NCBI GenBank assembly: GCA_900765465.1
Contig: CAAFRM010000141.1
Location: forward strand, 1 to 14,369
Length of the DNA: 14,369 nt
Origin: an uncultured Prevotella sp.
Lineage (GTDB): Bacteria; Bacteroidota; Bacteroidia; Bacteroidales; Bacteroidaceae
Direction: 5' to 3'
Below the pieces are notes generated by a model, which was not told where the DNA came from, ran no database searches, and was given only the letters and a program-made list of their open reading frames with translations. The position numbers and the translations under genes are program-made. Below, piece by piece: positions 1 to 7,136 of this stretch. Within the stretch, counting starts at the first letter, position 1. Every line of letters begins with the position of its first letter.

Positions 1-590
1 CCCTTGTGAGAGAATCTTCCGTTCTGTACGCCGCCACCGAAGAAATACTCATCCGGCTGTTCGCGCAGGCTGAGGGTTACCTTTTCGGGGGTAAACTGTA
101 CCGGAGCGCTCTGCTCTGCCACGGTCTTTCCGTTTTCGAGGTTGATGATTCTGAAGAGCTGGGTGGCCTTGTCGAAGATGACCTGTGCCTTGGTGGTAGA
201 AAGGATGATGGAGTTGTCGTTCTCCTCTACCTTCACCTGCTTATGATTCAGGGCAGTGCGTGGATTATCCACCAGGATGCTCGCCTCAGGCTTTGCCTCG
301 GGTGCTCTCATCACACCATCGTTACGGTCTTCGAAGATACGGAAAACACTTTCGCCATAGAAATCTACGGCGACACGTTGCTGGTTGGCGAAGACAATCT
401 CCACCAGCGTAGGATTGATTCTGAGAATCTGGACATCTCCCGCCTTCACGGTCTGGGCTGCCTTCTGGGCATCGGGAGCGGACGGAAGCAGGGGAGATGA
501 TGCTGTGTTGGTTGTGTTGGCAACCATAGGCAAGGTTACTGCCATTGCCATCAGGTTGCCAACAGATAATTTCTTATAAATATTACTCAT
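1..590 (-). CDS. Secreted glycoside hydrolase family 31 (alpha-glucosidase/alpha-xylosidase-like), N-terminal part, cut by left edge
   Basis: Reading the minus strand from the ATG at 590 gives an open frame of 196 codons that runs off the window edge without a stop. The N-terminus (MSNIYKKLSVGNLMAMAVTL...) has two lysines, a hydrophobic stretch and small residues near 24-30, consistent with a Sec signal peptide, so the enzyme probably acts in the periplasm or at the surface. The body reads like the N-terminal beta-sandwich of GH31 enzymes. The stretch DEYFFGGGVQNGRFSHKG at about residues 179-196 matches the conserved motif just before the catalytic barrel. The (beta/alpha)8 barrel and its catalytic aspartates lie outside the window, so substrate (alpha-glucoside, alpha-xyloside or other) cannot be assigned. 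It begins 15 bases after the kinase stop, so the two are probably co-transcribed. A second Met at residue 14 is a less likely start because it would lose the basic N-region. Confidence 0.8.
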   Translation of the reverse strand, partial: MSNIYKKLSVGNLMAMAVTLPMVANTTNTASSPLLPSAPDAQKAAQTVKAGDVQILRINPTLVEIVFANQQRVAVDFYGESVFRIFEDRNDGVMRAPEAKPEASILVDNPRTALNHKQVKVEENDNSIILSTTKAQVIFDKATQLFRIINLENGKTVAEQSAPVQFTPEKVTLSLREQPDEYFFGGGVQNGRFSHK

Positions 591-605
591 TGTCTTATTT
601 ATAGA

Positions 606-1694
606 TTATTTTGAGAGTTTTTCGATGAATGCCTTCATCTCTGCCTCGTGTTCCTTCGCCTTGAGGAAAAGATGCCACTGGTTCTGGGCTCTTACGAGGT
701 TGTGATCAGGATACTTGCACTTCCAGTAGTGATCGCCGTTGAGGTAATCCCAGAGGAAGCGTACTGCCTGCATGTATGGGAAGAGCTCGGCTGCATGAGG
801 AAGCAGGGAAATCTCCAATGGAGAAAGGAAGGCTGATGCTGACTCCACATAGCCGCGGGTGAACGACTCGAAGATGTCCATGCGGAAATCTATCTTCTCG
901 AACTCTGGAGAATCCTCGGCGATGGTATTCGCTGCCGTGCGGAGGAAATCGCCGTAATCGCTCACGAAGAGTGATGGCATCACGGTATCGAGGTCGATGA
1001 CGCACAATACGCGACCCTCTTCATCAAACATCATGTTGTTCACCTTGGTATCGCAGTGGCAGACATGCTTCTGCAACTTGCCCTCGCGGAAGAGGCGCTG
1101 GCAGAGACACATCTCATCCATATAACTCTCGATTTCTGCGATGAAATCCTTTACGCCTTCTGCGCGTCCGGCACGGTCTTCCTTCACTGCCTGGCGGAGC
1201 TGGTCGCGGCGCAGTTCCATGTTGTGGAAATCAGGGATGGTTTCGCCGAGACGGTCGGTGATGTCGGTGAGCTGAGCCTCGAACTCTCCGAAGGTCTTGC
1301 CTGCGTAGTAGGAGCTTTCCGGGTTGACAGCCTCCTGGGTGATGGCACGAGGAATGAAGACGGAGATGCGCCAGTACTGCTGGTCTTCGTCTTTTACATA
1401 GGTCTTGCCGTTGCTCGCCTTGACGAAGGTGAGTACCTTGCGGTCGATATCGTCAGCGCCCTGTTTTTCGAGCTGCTGGCGGATGTGGGTAGTTACTTCC
1501 TCGATATTATGCTGCAAGAGATCTACATCGGTGAAGATAGAGTCGTTGATGCGCTGGAGAACATAGTCTGGTGCATCATCTTCTACTGTTGTCACCTTGT
1601 AGGTGTCATTGATGAGTCCATTACCGAGAGGCTTTACCTCATTTACAGTTCCGATGATATCGAACTGTGAGATGATAGGTTTGAGATCTTTCAT
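606..1694 (-). CDS. APH/choline-kinase-fold phosphotransferase, probably a sugar kinase (NahK-like)
   Basis: A 362-residue cytoplasmic protein with no signal peptide or membrane segment. It has the aminoglycoside phosphotransferase fold signatures: a glycine-containing nucleotide loop (GNGLINDTY, about 24-32), the catalytic loop HCDTKVNN (213-220, with H213, D215 and N220 fitting HxDxxxxN), and the metal-binding DLD (234-236). Length and pattern resemble N-acetylhexosamine 1-kinase (NahK) and related proteins often annotated 'phosphotransferase' in Bacteroidota, rather than true antibiotic-resistance enzymes, which are usually about 260-300 residues. The gene ends 15 bases before a secreted GH31 hydrolase, which suggests it phosphorylates a sugar released by that enzyme; this is inference from context. 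The start at 1694 is the only plausible Met before the glycine loop. The natural substrate is unknown. Confidence 0.8.
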   Translation of the reverse strand: MKDLKPIISQFDIIGTVNEVKPLGNGLINDTYKVTTVEDDAPDYVLQRINDSIFTDVDLLQHNIEEVTTHIRQQLEKQGADDIDRKVLTFVKASNGKTYVKDEDQQYWRISVFIPRAITQEAVNPESSYYAGKTFGEFEAQLTDITDRLGETIPDFHNMELRRDQLRQAVKEDRAGRAEGVKDFIAEIESYMDEMCLCQRLFREGKLQKHVCHCDTKVNNMMFDEEGRVLCVIDLDTVMPSLFVSDYGDFLRTAANTIAEDSPEFEKIDFRMDIFESFTRGYVESASAFLSPLEISLLPHAAELFPYMQAVRFLWDYLNGDHYWKCKYPDHNLVRAQNQWHLFLKAKEHEAEMKAFIEKLSK

Positions 1695-1861
1695 TTTAGT
1701 TTGGTTTTAAATATATTTTTAAAGCTTTTGCCCTTTACCTTTCCCTTCGGCCGGTGACCGTTGGTTCAGGGCGTAGTTTCTTATTGGATTTTTAACCCAG
1801 GGTGATACCCTGGGTTGTTTGGATGCAAGCCTTTCGCCCTGTAAGGGCAAAAGCTTTGACA
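1695..1861. other. Intergenic region between lolA-like and kinase genes
   Basis: This 167-base gap has no credible ORF on either strand. It is mostly occupied by an inverted-repeat element at 1721-1857, listed separately. I found no full TAnnTTTG promoter box on the minus strand here that could start the kinase-GH31 pair. An imperfect TATATTTA lies about 15 bases before the kinase ATG, but no TTTG lies 19-21 bases upstream of it. The kinase and GH31 genes may therefore be read from the ftsK-lolA promoter or from a promoter I cannot recognise. Confidence 0.6.
1721..1857. repeat. Compact 137-base repeat element with inverted ends and a central dyad
   Basis: The left end AAAGCTTTTGCCCTT (1721-1735) is the exact reverse complement of the right end AAGGGCAAAAGCTTT (1843-1857), giving 15-base terminal inverted repeats. 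Inside is a perfect 10-base dyad, AACCCAGGGT (1794-1803) and ACCCTGGGTT (1807-1816), with a GAT loop. A smaller hairpin, GCCCT-GTA-AGGGC (1836-1848), overlaps the right end. No coding potential is visible, and the size and structure recall a REP/MITE-like dispersed intergenic element. A related end sequence recurs before leuA at 12631-12651. No flanking target-site duplication is obvious. Confidence 0.65.
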
Positions 1862-2461
1862 TTATCTCAGGTCGATGACTTCTGCTCCTGGGAATTCCTT
1901 GCTGTTGAAGACGAAGGAATTGTTGGAAATACCCTTTGCCTTGAAACCGGAGATGTCGATGGTACTCCAGGTAGAACCCTGGCGCATCTTTACCTGCGAT
2001 GGCACGTGGGTGTTCTTGTTGATGGTGATATACATCTCTGCCACGGTACGCTTCTGGTTGTTGGCTACGAGATGCACCTGATAGTTGCTGCCCACAGTCT
2101 TGAGGGTGCTCTTATATCCTGTCTTGTAGATGTGGATGAAGGTATAAGGATTCATCGACATCTGCTTGGCCTGGGTAGGGTTGCTCACGTTCACCTCGTT
2201 GGTCTTCTTCATATAGGTCCACTGCGTCTTGCCGTTATACCATACGATGGCTTCCGGTGTGCGCGCATTAAACTTGTTACCCTTGATGGTGATGGTACCG
2301 CTTGCCGAGCCGTACTTAGGACTAGACAGCTTGAAGTTGGCGGTAGCGCCCTTCTTGTTGCCGATGACGGCAGCAGTCTTGTCGAGCACCTGCTGGGCGG
2401 TCTGCGCCATAGTGCCCAGGCTCATCATCGCTGCGAAAGCGATAGCTAAAATCTTTTTCAT
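1862..2461 (-). CDS. LolA-like outer-membrane lipoprotein carrier
   Basis: From the ATG at 2461 the protein has 199 residues beginning MKKILAIAFAAMMSLGTMAQ, a typical Sec signal peptide with cleavage likely after about residue 19, so it should be periplasmic. The mature part has the LolA-like beta-sandwich pattern: a repeat-rich strand region with a GTITIKGNKF segment, a WYNGKTQWTY segment, and a C-terminal strand pair ending in FVFNSKEFPG. LolA family proteins ferry lipoproteins from the inner to the outer membrane; this one resembles the divergent Bacteroidota branch. An in-frame ATG lies nine codons upstream (2488), but that start would put a polar extension before the signal peptide, and AAGGA lies immediately before the 2461 ATG, so 2461 is preferred. 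It follows ftsK by 28 bases and is probably in its operon. Confidence 0.85.
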   Translation of the reverse strand: MKKILAIAFAAMMSLGTMAQTAQQVLDKTAAVIGNKKGATANFKLSSPKYGSASGTITIKGNKFNARTPEAIVWYNGKTQWTYMKKTNEVNVSNPTQAKQMSMNPYTFIHIYKTGYKSTLKTVGSNYQVHLVANNQKRTVAEMYITINKNTHVPSQVKMRQGSTWSTIDISGFKAKGISNNSFVFNSKEFPGAEVIDLR

Positions 2462-2489
2462 ATCCTTACTGTTTATTGTATTATTCAAA

Positions 2490-5120
2490 TTATGAGTTTC
2501 TCAGCTGCATCAGCAATGTATTGAGCTGGTTCTCATCCTGCAGGAGTACCTCTCTTGGCTTGCTGCCCTGAGCGGCTCCTACGATGCCTGCTGCCTCAAG
2601 CTGATCCATCAGTCTGCCGGCACGGTTGTAGCCGATGCTGAAACGGCGCTGAATCATACTGGTGCTGCCCTGCTGCGAGAGAACGATGGCGTGGGCTGCC
2701 TCCTCAAAGTATGGATCCAGGTTGCGGGTGTCTACGCTGCCGTTGCCTCCTACGCCGCCATCCTCGCTGGCTGGTTCAGGGAGTTCCATCGGCTCGATAG
2801 GACCAGGCTGGTTGCAGATGTATTCGTTGATGCGCTCAATCTCTGGTGTATCTACGAAGGCGCACTGTACACGCACCGGTTCGTTGCCGTTGAGATAGAG
2901 CATATCACCACGACCGATGAGCTGGTTGGCTCCCGTTCTGTCGAGGATGGTCTTGGAGTCGATGGCCGAAGTTACCTTGAAGGCAATACGGCCCGGGAAG
3001 TTCGCCTTGATGTTACCGGTGATGATGCTGGTGGTAGGACGCTGGGTGGCGATGATCATGTGGATACCCACGGCACGTGCCAGCTGGGCGATGCGGGCGA
3101 TAGGAAGCTCTACCTCCTTGCCGGCTGTCATAATCAAATCTCCAAACTCATCGATAATTACCACGATGTATGGCATAAATTCGTGACCATCAGTCAGTTT
3201 CAGTCTGTGGTTCACGTATTTCTGATTATACTCCTTGATGTTTCTGGCTCCCGCCTTCTTCAGCAGGTCGTAGCGGCTGTCCATCAGCACGCAGAGGCTG
3301 TTCAGCGTTCTCACCACCTTGGTTACATCGGTGATGATAGGCTCCTCCTCATCCGGAACGGCAGCCATAAACTTGTTGGTGATGCGTGAATATACGCTGA
3401 ACTCCACCTTCTTAGGGTCGATAAGCACCAGCTTCAGCTCGTTAGGATGCTTCTTGTAGAGCAGGGAAGTGATGATGGCGTTCAGACCAACAGACTTACC
3501 CTGACCGGTAGCACCGGCAACGAGCAGGTGAGGAATCTTCGCCAGATCCACCATGAACACCTCGTTGGTGATGGTCTTACCCAGCGCGATAGGCAGTTCC
3601 ATCTTGGTTTCCTGGAACTTCTTGGAGTTCAGGATGCTCTCCATGCTCACGATGTTTGCCTTGGCATTAGGCACCTCGATACCGATGGTTCCCTTGCCAG
3701 GGATAGGAGCGATGATACGGATACCCAGGGCAGCGAGGCTCAGGGCGATATCATCCTCCAGGTTCTTGATCTTGGAGATGCGCACACCCTCGGCAGGCTG
3801 AATCTCGTAGAGAGTGATGGTAGGGCCCACGGTGGCACGGATGGTCTTGATCTGTACGCCGAAGTTGCCCAGCACCTCGATGATTCGGTTCTTGTTGGCC
3901 TTCTGCTCCTCTTCGTCGATAGACACCTCCTGGTCGTCGTATTTCTTCAGCAGGTTGAGGGTAGGGTACTTGTATCTTGTGAACGGCTCCTTCGGATTGA
4001 TAGGCGTATTGAGCACCTCGGCATTGCTTACGGTGTTGCTGGTAGCCTTCTCCTCTCCGGTAGCCACAGAGATATCCATTCCGATATGAGCCGAAGCGGC
4101 AGCGGCTGCAGCCATCTCCTGGCGCTCTCTTTCTGCGCGCTGTGCTCTGAGCTCACGCTGCTGCTGAATCAGACTCGGAGCAGCCACGTTCTTGTCGGCA
4201 TCAGTCTGCTGGCTGTCATCTGCTGCGGCAGCATCGAGGTCGATTGGCGAGGCTGCCTTCTCATCCTCATCTTTCTGCTCCTCAGCCATCTGCTGCAGAG
4301 AACTTTCCTCGTTCTGGTCTGCCATCTGGTTCTGGGATGTCTCCTGAGGCTGAGAAGTCTTGGAATTCTCGTCCATCTCATCCTCCTCATCCTGCACCGT
4401 ACCCTGGGCAGCATTCCGGTAAGCTTCATCGATGGCATCATCCTCCTCCTGCTTCTCCTTATGGTTGGTAATCTCGAATTTCACCTTATTAGATATATAG
4501 CCGATAGGATTGAGAGCCTTTCTCACGATGGTGATGGTCTCGGTGGTGATATAGGTGAGGAATGCGATCGCCACGAAGAGAAGGATGGCGGTGAGTCCCG
4601 GAGGACCGATGACATTCTCCAAGGTCTGGACCACAAACATTCCGTGCTTTCCGCCCGGATTGAAGATGAGACTACCGAAGATAGGAGTGAGGAACTTGGC
4701 GAAGGTGACGGATGACCAGATCATCACCACCATCATGCAGAAGAACCACTTCCAGAGATTCACGCGATAGACATTCATCAGCTGGAAACCCACCATTACC
4801 ACGAAGCAGGGAATCAGGAAGGCAGGGAAACCGAAGTTCACCGCCATCAGCCAATAGGAGAGGATGGCTCCTATGGATCCGCAGTAGTTCTGGAACAGCT
4901 GCTGGGTGTTGGTCCATTCTCCAGGCTGCATGTTCTCCAGCAAGCTCTGGTCGGCAGCGCCCGTACTGAGGAAGGATATCATCGCCAGTATCATGACGAC
5001 AGCAACTACGAGCAAGGCGAGTCCGAGGAAGAAATCGGTGATCGTATTGTTGAAAATATATTGTAAACCAATGGCTTCGCTAAATGATTTAGTTTTGCCT
5101 GATGTTCTTTTCTTTGCCAT
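2490..5120 (-). CDS. ftsK: DNA translocase FtsK/SpoIIIE family
   Basis: An 876-residue cell-division DNA pump that clears and resolves chromosome termini at the septum. Four hydrophobic segments lie in the N-terminal 200 residues (about 26-51, 82-116, 122-141, 174-192) and anchor it in the inner membrane. They are followed by a long low-complexity linker rich in Glu, Gln, Asp and Ala (about 220-345). The motor domain shows Walker A GATGQGKS (536-543) and Walker B with VVIIDEFGD (653-661, acidic pair D657-E658). The motif ATQRPTTSIITG (691-702) is typical of FtsK. The C-terminal winged-helix gamma domain (about 803-862, including RRFSIGYNRAGRLMDQLEAA) normally recognises oriented DNA motifs. 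Length is within the usual range for Bacteroidota FtsK. It reads away from a divergent spacer carrying a TAnnTTTG box on its own strand and is followed closely by a LolA-like gene. Confidence 0.97.
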   Translation of the reverse strand: MAKKRTSGKTKSFSEAIGLQYIFNNTITDFFLGLALLVVAVVMILAMISFLSTGAADQSLLENMQPGEWTNTQQLFQNYCGSIGAILSYWLMAVNFGFPAFLIPCFVVMVGFQLMNVYRVNLWKWFFCMMVVMIWSSVTFAKFLTPIFGSLIFNPGGKHGMFVVQTLENVIGPPGLTAILLFVAIAFLTYITTETITIVRKALNPIGYISNKVKFEITNHKEKQEEDDAIDEAYRNAAQGTVQDEEDEMDENSKTSQPQETSQNQMADQNEESSLQQMAEEQKDEDEKAASPIDLDAAAADDSQQTDADKNVAAPSLIQQQRELRAQRAERERQEMAAAAAASAHIGMDISVATGEEKATSNTVSNAEVLNTPINPKEPFTRYKYPTLNLLKKYDDQEVSIDEEEQKANKNRIIEVLGNFGVQIKTIRATVGPTITLYEIQPAEGVRISKIKNLEDDIALSLAALGIRIIAPIPGKGTIGIEVPNAKANIVSMESILNSKKFQETKMELPIALGKTITNEVFMVDLAKIPHLLVAGATGQGKSVGLNAIITSLLYKKHPNELKLVLIDPKKVEFSVYSRITNKFMAAVPDEEEPIITDVTKVVRTLNSLCVLMDSRYDLLKKAGARNIKEYNQKYVNHRLKLTDGHEFMPYIVVIIDEFGDLIMTAGKEVELPIARIAQLARAVGIHMIIATQRPTTSIITGNIKANFPGRIAFKVTSAIDSKTILDRTGANQLIGRGDMLYLNGNEPVRVQCAFVDTPEIERINEYICNQPGPIEPMELPEPASEDGGVGGNGSVDTRNLDPYFEEAAHAIVLSQQGSTSMIQRRFSIGYNRAGRLMDQLEAAGIVGAAQGSKPREVLLQDENQLNTLLMQLRNS

Positions 5121-5148
5121 TTTTCTATTTCTTTTTAATATTTAACTG

Positions 5149-5156
5149 CAAAATTA
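5149..5156 (-). promoter_or_regulatory. Putative -7 box for ftsK
   Basis: On the minus strand TAATTTTG matches the Bacteroidota -7 consensus TAnnTTTG and ends 28 bases before the ftsK ATG (5120), which leaves a short A-rich leader. No TTTG occurs at the expected -33 position (about 5177-5180 reads GGAG on this strand), so the promoter is assigned on the -7 box and position alone. Confidence 0.5.
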
Positions 5157-5200
5157 GCAAAAAAGATTGAGAAACGCTCCTTTTTTTCGGGATTTTTTGC

Positions 5201-5208
5201 TAATTTTG
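5201..5208 (+). promoter_or_regulatory. Putative -7 box for the exonuclease-to-dnaB gene run
   Basis: TAATTTTG matches TAnnTTTG and lies 26 bases before the exonuclease ATG at 5235. The expected -33 region (about 5177-5180, CTCC) does not match TTTG, though a run of seven T follows at 5181-5187. It is the only good -7 match before this gene and may serve several downstream genes. Confidence 0.5.
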
Positions 5209-5234
5209 CAACTTGTAATGAATAAATAGCAGTA

Positions 5235-5846
5235 ATGAAGATAATTTTCACTAGTTTCGAAAAGAAAACTATCAATAGCCTGCCTCGAATTCTCTTTCCT
5301 GGCAATATGATAGTGATAGATAAGGCTGAAGATACAGATGCCGCTGTAGAATATCTCCTGGGACAGGATATTCTGGGTGTGGATACGGAGACACGACCAA
5401 GTTTCTCCAAGGGTATGCACTTCCAGGTATCACTGCTGCAGGTGAGTACCCGCGATACCTGCTATCTCTTCCGCCTGCATCTCACGGGTATGACACCAGC
5501 CATCATCCGATTCCTGGAGGATAAAAAGGTGCCAAAAGTGGGATTGTCTTGGCATGATGACCTCTTGCAGTTGCATCGCAGATGCGATTTCAAGCCGGGA
5601 TATTTCATCGAGTTGCAGGATGTGGCTAAGAAATTCGGCATCAAGGATATGAGCTTGCAGAAAATCTACGCCAACCTCTTCCATCAGAAAATCAGCAAGG
5701 CACAGCGACTCAGCAACTGGGAATCCCAGGAGCTCAGAGAGGCTCAGTGCAGATATGCTGCCACGGATGCATGGTGCTGCATTCATATCTACGAGGAGTT
5801 CAACCGTCTCAGCAAGGCTGACGATTACGAGCTGGTAGAGTTCTAG
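5235..5846 (+). CDS. 3'-5' exonuclease, RNase D-like (DEDDy)
   Basis: A 203-residue single-domain exonuclease of the DnaQ/RNase D superfamily, presumably cytoplasmic. Exo I is seen in ILGVDTETRPSF (46-57; D50 and E52 as metal ligands). Exo II fits KVGLSWHDDLLQL (101-113; D108 or D109), and Exo III fits YAATD (174-178; Y174 and D178), which marks the tyrosine (DEDDy) subclass. Members of this family trim RNA or DNA 3' ends; the substrate here is unknown. There is no HRDC domain as in RNase D, and no helicase or polymerase fusion. The ATG at 5235 is preferred to an internal Met at residue 25 because the first 24 residues (MKIIFTSFEKKTINSLP...) resemble the N-terminus of Bacteroidota homologues as I recall them. 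It is followed after 66 bases by an rRNA methyltransferase, which would suit a role in RNA metabolism. Confidence 0.88.
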   Translation: MKIIFTSFEKKTINSLPRILFPGNMIVIDKAEDTDAAVEYLLGQDILGVDTETRPSFSKGMHFQVSLLQVSTRDTCYLFRLHLTGMTPAIIRFLEDKKVPKVGLSWHDDLLQLHRRCDFKPGYFIELQDVAKKFGIKDMSLQKIYANLFHQKISKAQRLSNWESQELREAQCRYAATDAWCCIHIYEEFNRLSKADDYELVEF

Positions 5847-5912
5847 GTTGATGTATTCAATTTTTCGTAAATGAGAGAATTGATAGAACTTAAAAGACTA
5901 TATAATATAATA

Positions 5913-7094
5913 ATGTATAAGAACGTATATTTAAAGAAAGGAAAAGAAGAATCTCTCAAGAGATTCCATCCATGGATATTCTCCGGCGCTATCCAGCGCA
6001 TGGACAATGATATAGAGGAAGGTGAAACCGTAAGGGTGTTCACTTCTGCTGGCGACTTCATCGCCATCGGTCACTATCAGATCGGTTCCATCGCCGTGAG
6101 AGTGCTCTCTTTCAGCGATGTGGATATCGACAACGAATTCTGGTGCGCCCGATTGGAGTCGGCTTACAAGATGCGTCTGGCGGTAGGTATCGCCGGAAAT
6201 CCAGACAACAACACCTATCGACTGGTGCATGGCGAGGGAGATAACCTGCCGGGTCTCGTTATCGACTGCTATGGTCCTACTGCCGTGATGCAGGCTCACA
6301 GTGTGGGTATGCACGTATGCCGTATGGAGATTGCCAAGGCGCTGAAGCAGGTGATGGGCGACGAGCTGCAGAACATCTACTACAAGAGCGAGACCACCCT
6401 GCCATACAAGGCAGACCTGCGCCAGGAGAATGGCTTTATCCTGGGTGGCGATGCTGATGACGTGGCTGTGGAGAACGGATTGAAGTTCCATATCGACTGG
6501 CTGCGCGGTCAGAAGACCGGTTTCTTCGTAGATCAGCGTGAGAACCGCTCCCTGCTCGAGCATTACGCCAAGGGCAAGAGCGTGCTCAACATGTTCTGCT
6601 ATACCGGCGGTTTCTCAGTCTATGCCATGCGCGGCAATGCCAAGGCGGTTCACTCCGTGGACAGCAGCGCCAAGGCGATCGAGCTGACCAATGAGAACAT
6701 CGCTCTCAACTTCCCTGGCGACCCACGCCACGAGGCATTCTGCGAGGATGCGTTCAAGTATCTGGATGAGCACGATCAGCAGTATGATCTCATCATCCTC
6801 GATCCTCCAGCCTTTGCCAAGCACCGTGCAGCGCTGCGCAATGCGCTGAAGGGATATACCCGACTGAATGTAAAGGGCTTGCAGAGAATCAAGAAGGGTG
6901 GAATCCTCTTCACCTTCAGCTGTTCTCAGGTGGTTACCAAGGATAATTTCCGCAACGCTGTGTTTACTGCAGCAGCCCAGGCAGGAAGAAAGGTTCGCAT
7001 CCTGCACCAGTTGCATCAGCCAGCCGATCATCCTATCAACATCTATCATCCTGAAGGCGAATACCTGAAGGGACTCGTGCTTTATGTGGAGTAA
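5913..7094 (+). CDS. rlmI: Class I SAM-dependent rRNA methyltransferase, RlmI-like
   Basis: A 393-residue protein with an N-terminal PUA-type RNA-binding domain (about 1-75, with LKKGKEESLKRFHPWIFSGAI typical of this family), a middle domain, and a C-terminal Rossmann methyltransferase. The family signature GQKTGFFVDQREN lies at 199-211. SAM-binding motif I is VLNMFCYTGGFS (224-235), the catalytic-site motif is DPPAFAK (297-303), and the FSCS segment (335-338) supplies the cysteine expected of 5-methylcytosine enzymes (C337). E. coli RlmI makes m5C1962 in 23S rRNA; the same target is inferred here. The frame opens at 5871, but that adds 14 residues not typical of the family, whereas the Met at 5913 starts directly at the PUA domain and is chosen. 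A 42-base gap separates it from the next gene. Confidence 0.9.
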   Translation: MYKNVYLKKGKEESLKRFHPWIFSGAIQRMDNDIEEGETVRVFTSAGDFIAIGHYQIGSIAVRVLSFSDVDIDNEFWCARLESAYKMRLAVGIAGNPDNNTYRLVHGEGDNLPGLVIDCYGPTAVMQAHSVGMHVCRMEIAKALKQVMGDELQNIYYKSETTLPYKADLRQENGFILGGDADDVAVENGLKFHIDWLRGQKTGFFVDQRENRSLLEHYAKGKSVLNMFCYTGGFSVYAMRGNAKAVHSVDSSAKAIELTNENIALNFPGDPRHEAFCEDAFKYLDEHDQQYDLIILDPPAFAKHRAALRNALKGYTRLNVKGLQRIKKGGILFTFSCSQVVTKDNFRNAVFTAAAQAGRKVRILHQLHQPADHPINIYHPEGEYLKGLVLYVE

Positions 7095-7136
7095 CTGAAC
7101 TTTCGCATGTGGGGAAGTTAAAGGAGTAAAAATATA

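Larger units (their letters stand above)
5147..5210. repeat. 18-base perfect inverted repeat in the divergent ftsK/exonuclease spacer
   Basis: TGCAAAATTAGCAAAAAA (5147-5164) is the exact reverse complement of 5193-5210, with a 28-base spacer. The repeat lies centrally in the 114-base region between two divergently transcribed genes. Each arm contains TAATTTTG reading outward, which fits the Bacteroidota -7 box. It could be a shared operator or a duplicated promoter core; as RNA it could form a hairpin, but most of it lies upstream of the expected transcription starts. Confidence 0.8.

Noticed and set aside
606..1694. Aminoglycoside-resistance gene
   Set aside because: The APH fold is present, but the length, the context beside a glycoside hydrolase and the likeness to NahK-type kinases argue for a metabolic kinase.
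1794..1816. Central hairpin AACCCAGGGT-GAT-ACCCTGGGTT as a terminator after lolA
   Set aside because: On the minus strand the stem is followed by AAAAATCC and on the plus strand by GTTTGG, so there is no T tract in either direction. It fits better as part of a repeat element.
1802..2449. 215-codon plus-strand frame opposite the lolA-like gene
   Set aside because: Its product has no signal or domain, while the minus strand carries a signal peptide and LolA-like body.
3447..4715. 422-codon open frame on the plus strand inside ftsK
   Set aside because: It is antisense to the well supported ftsK motor and linker, rich in Leu/His/Asp runs that mirror ftsK codons, and has no recognisable domain or start signal. 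It is a shadow frame.
5871..5912. 14-residue N-terminal extension of the RlmI-like protein
   Set aside because: The extension does not resemble the family, and the Met at 5913 starts directly at the PUA domain, as in known RlmI proteins.
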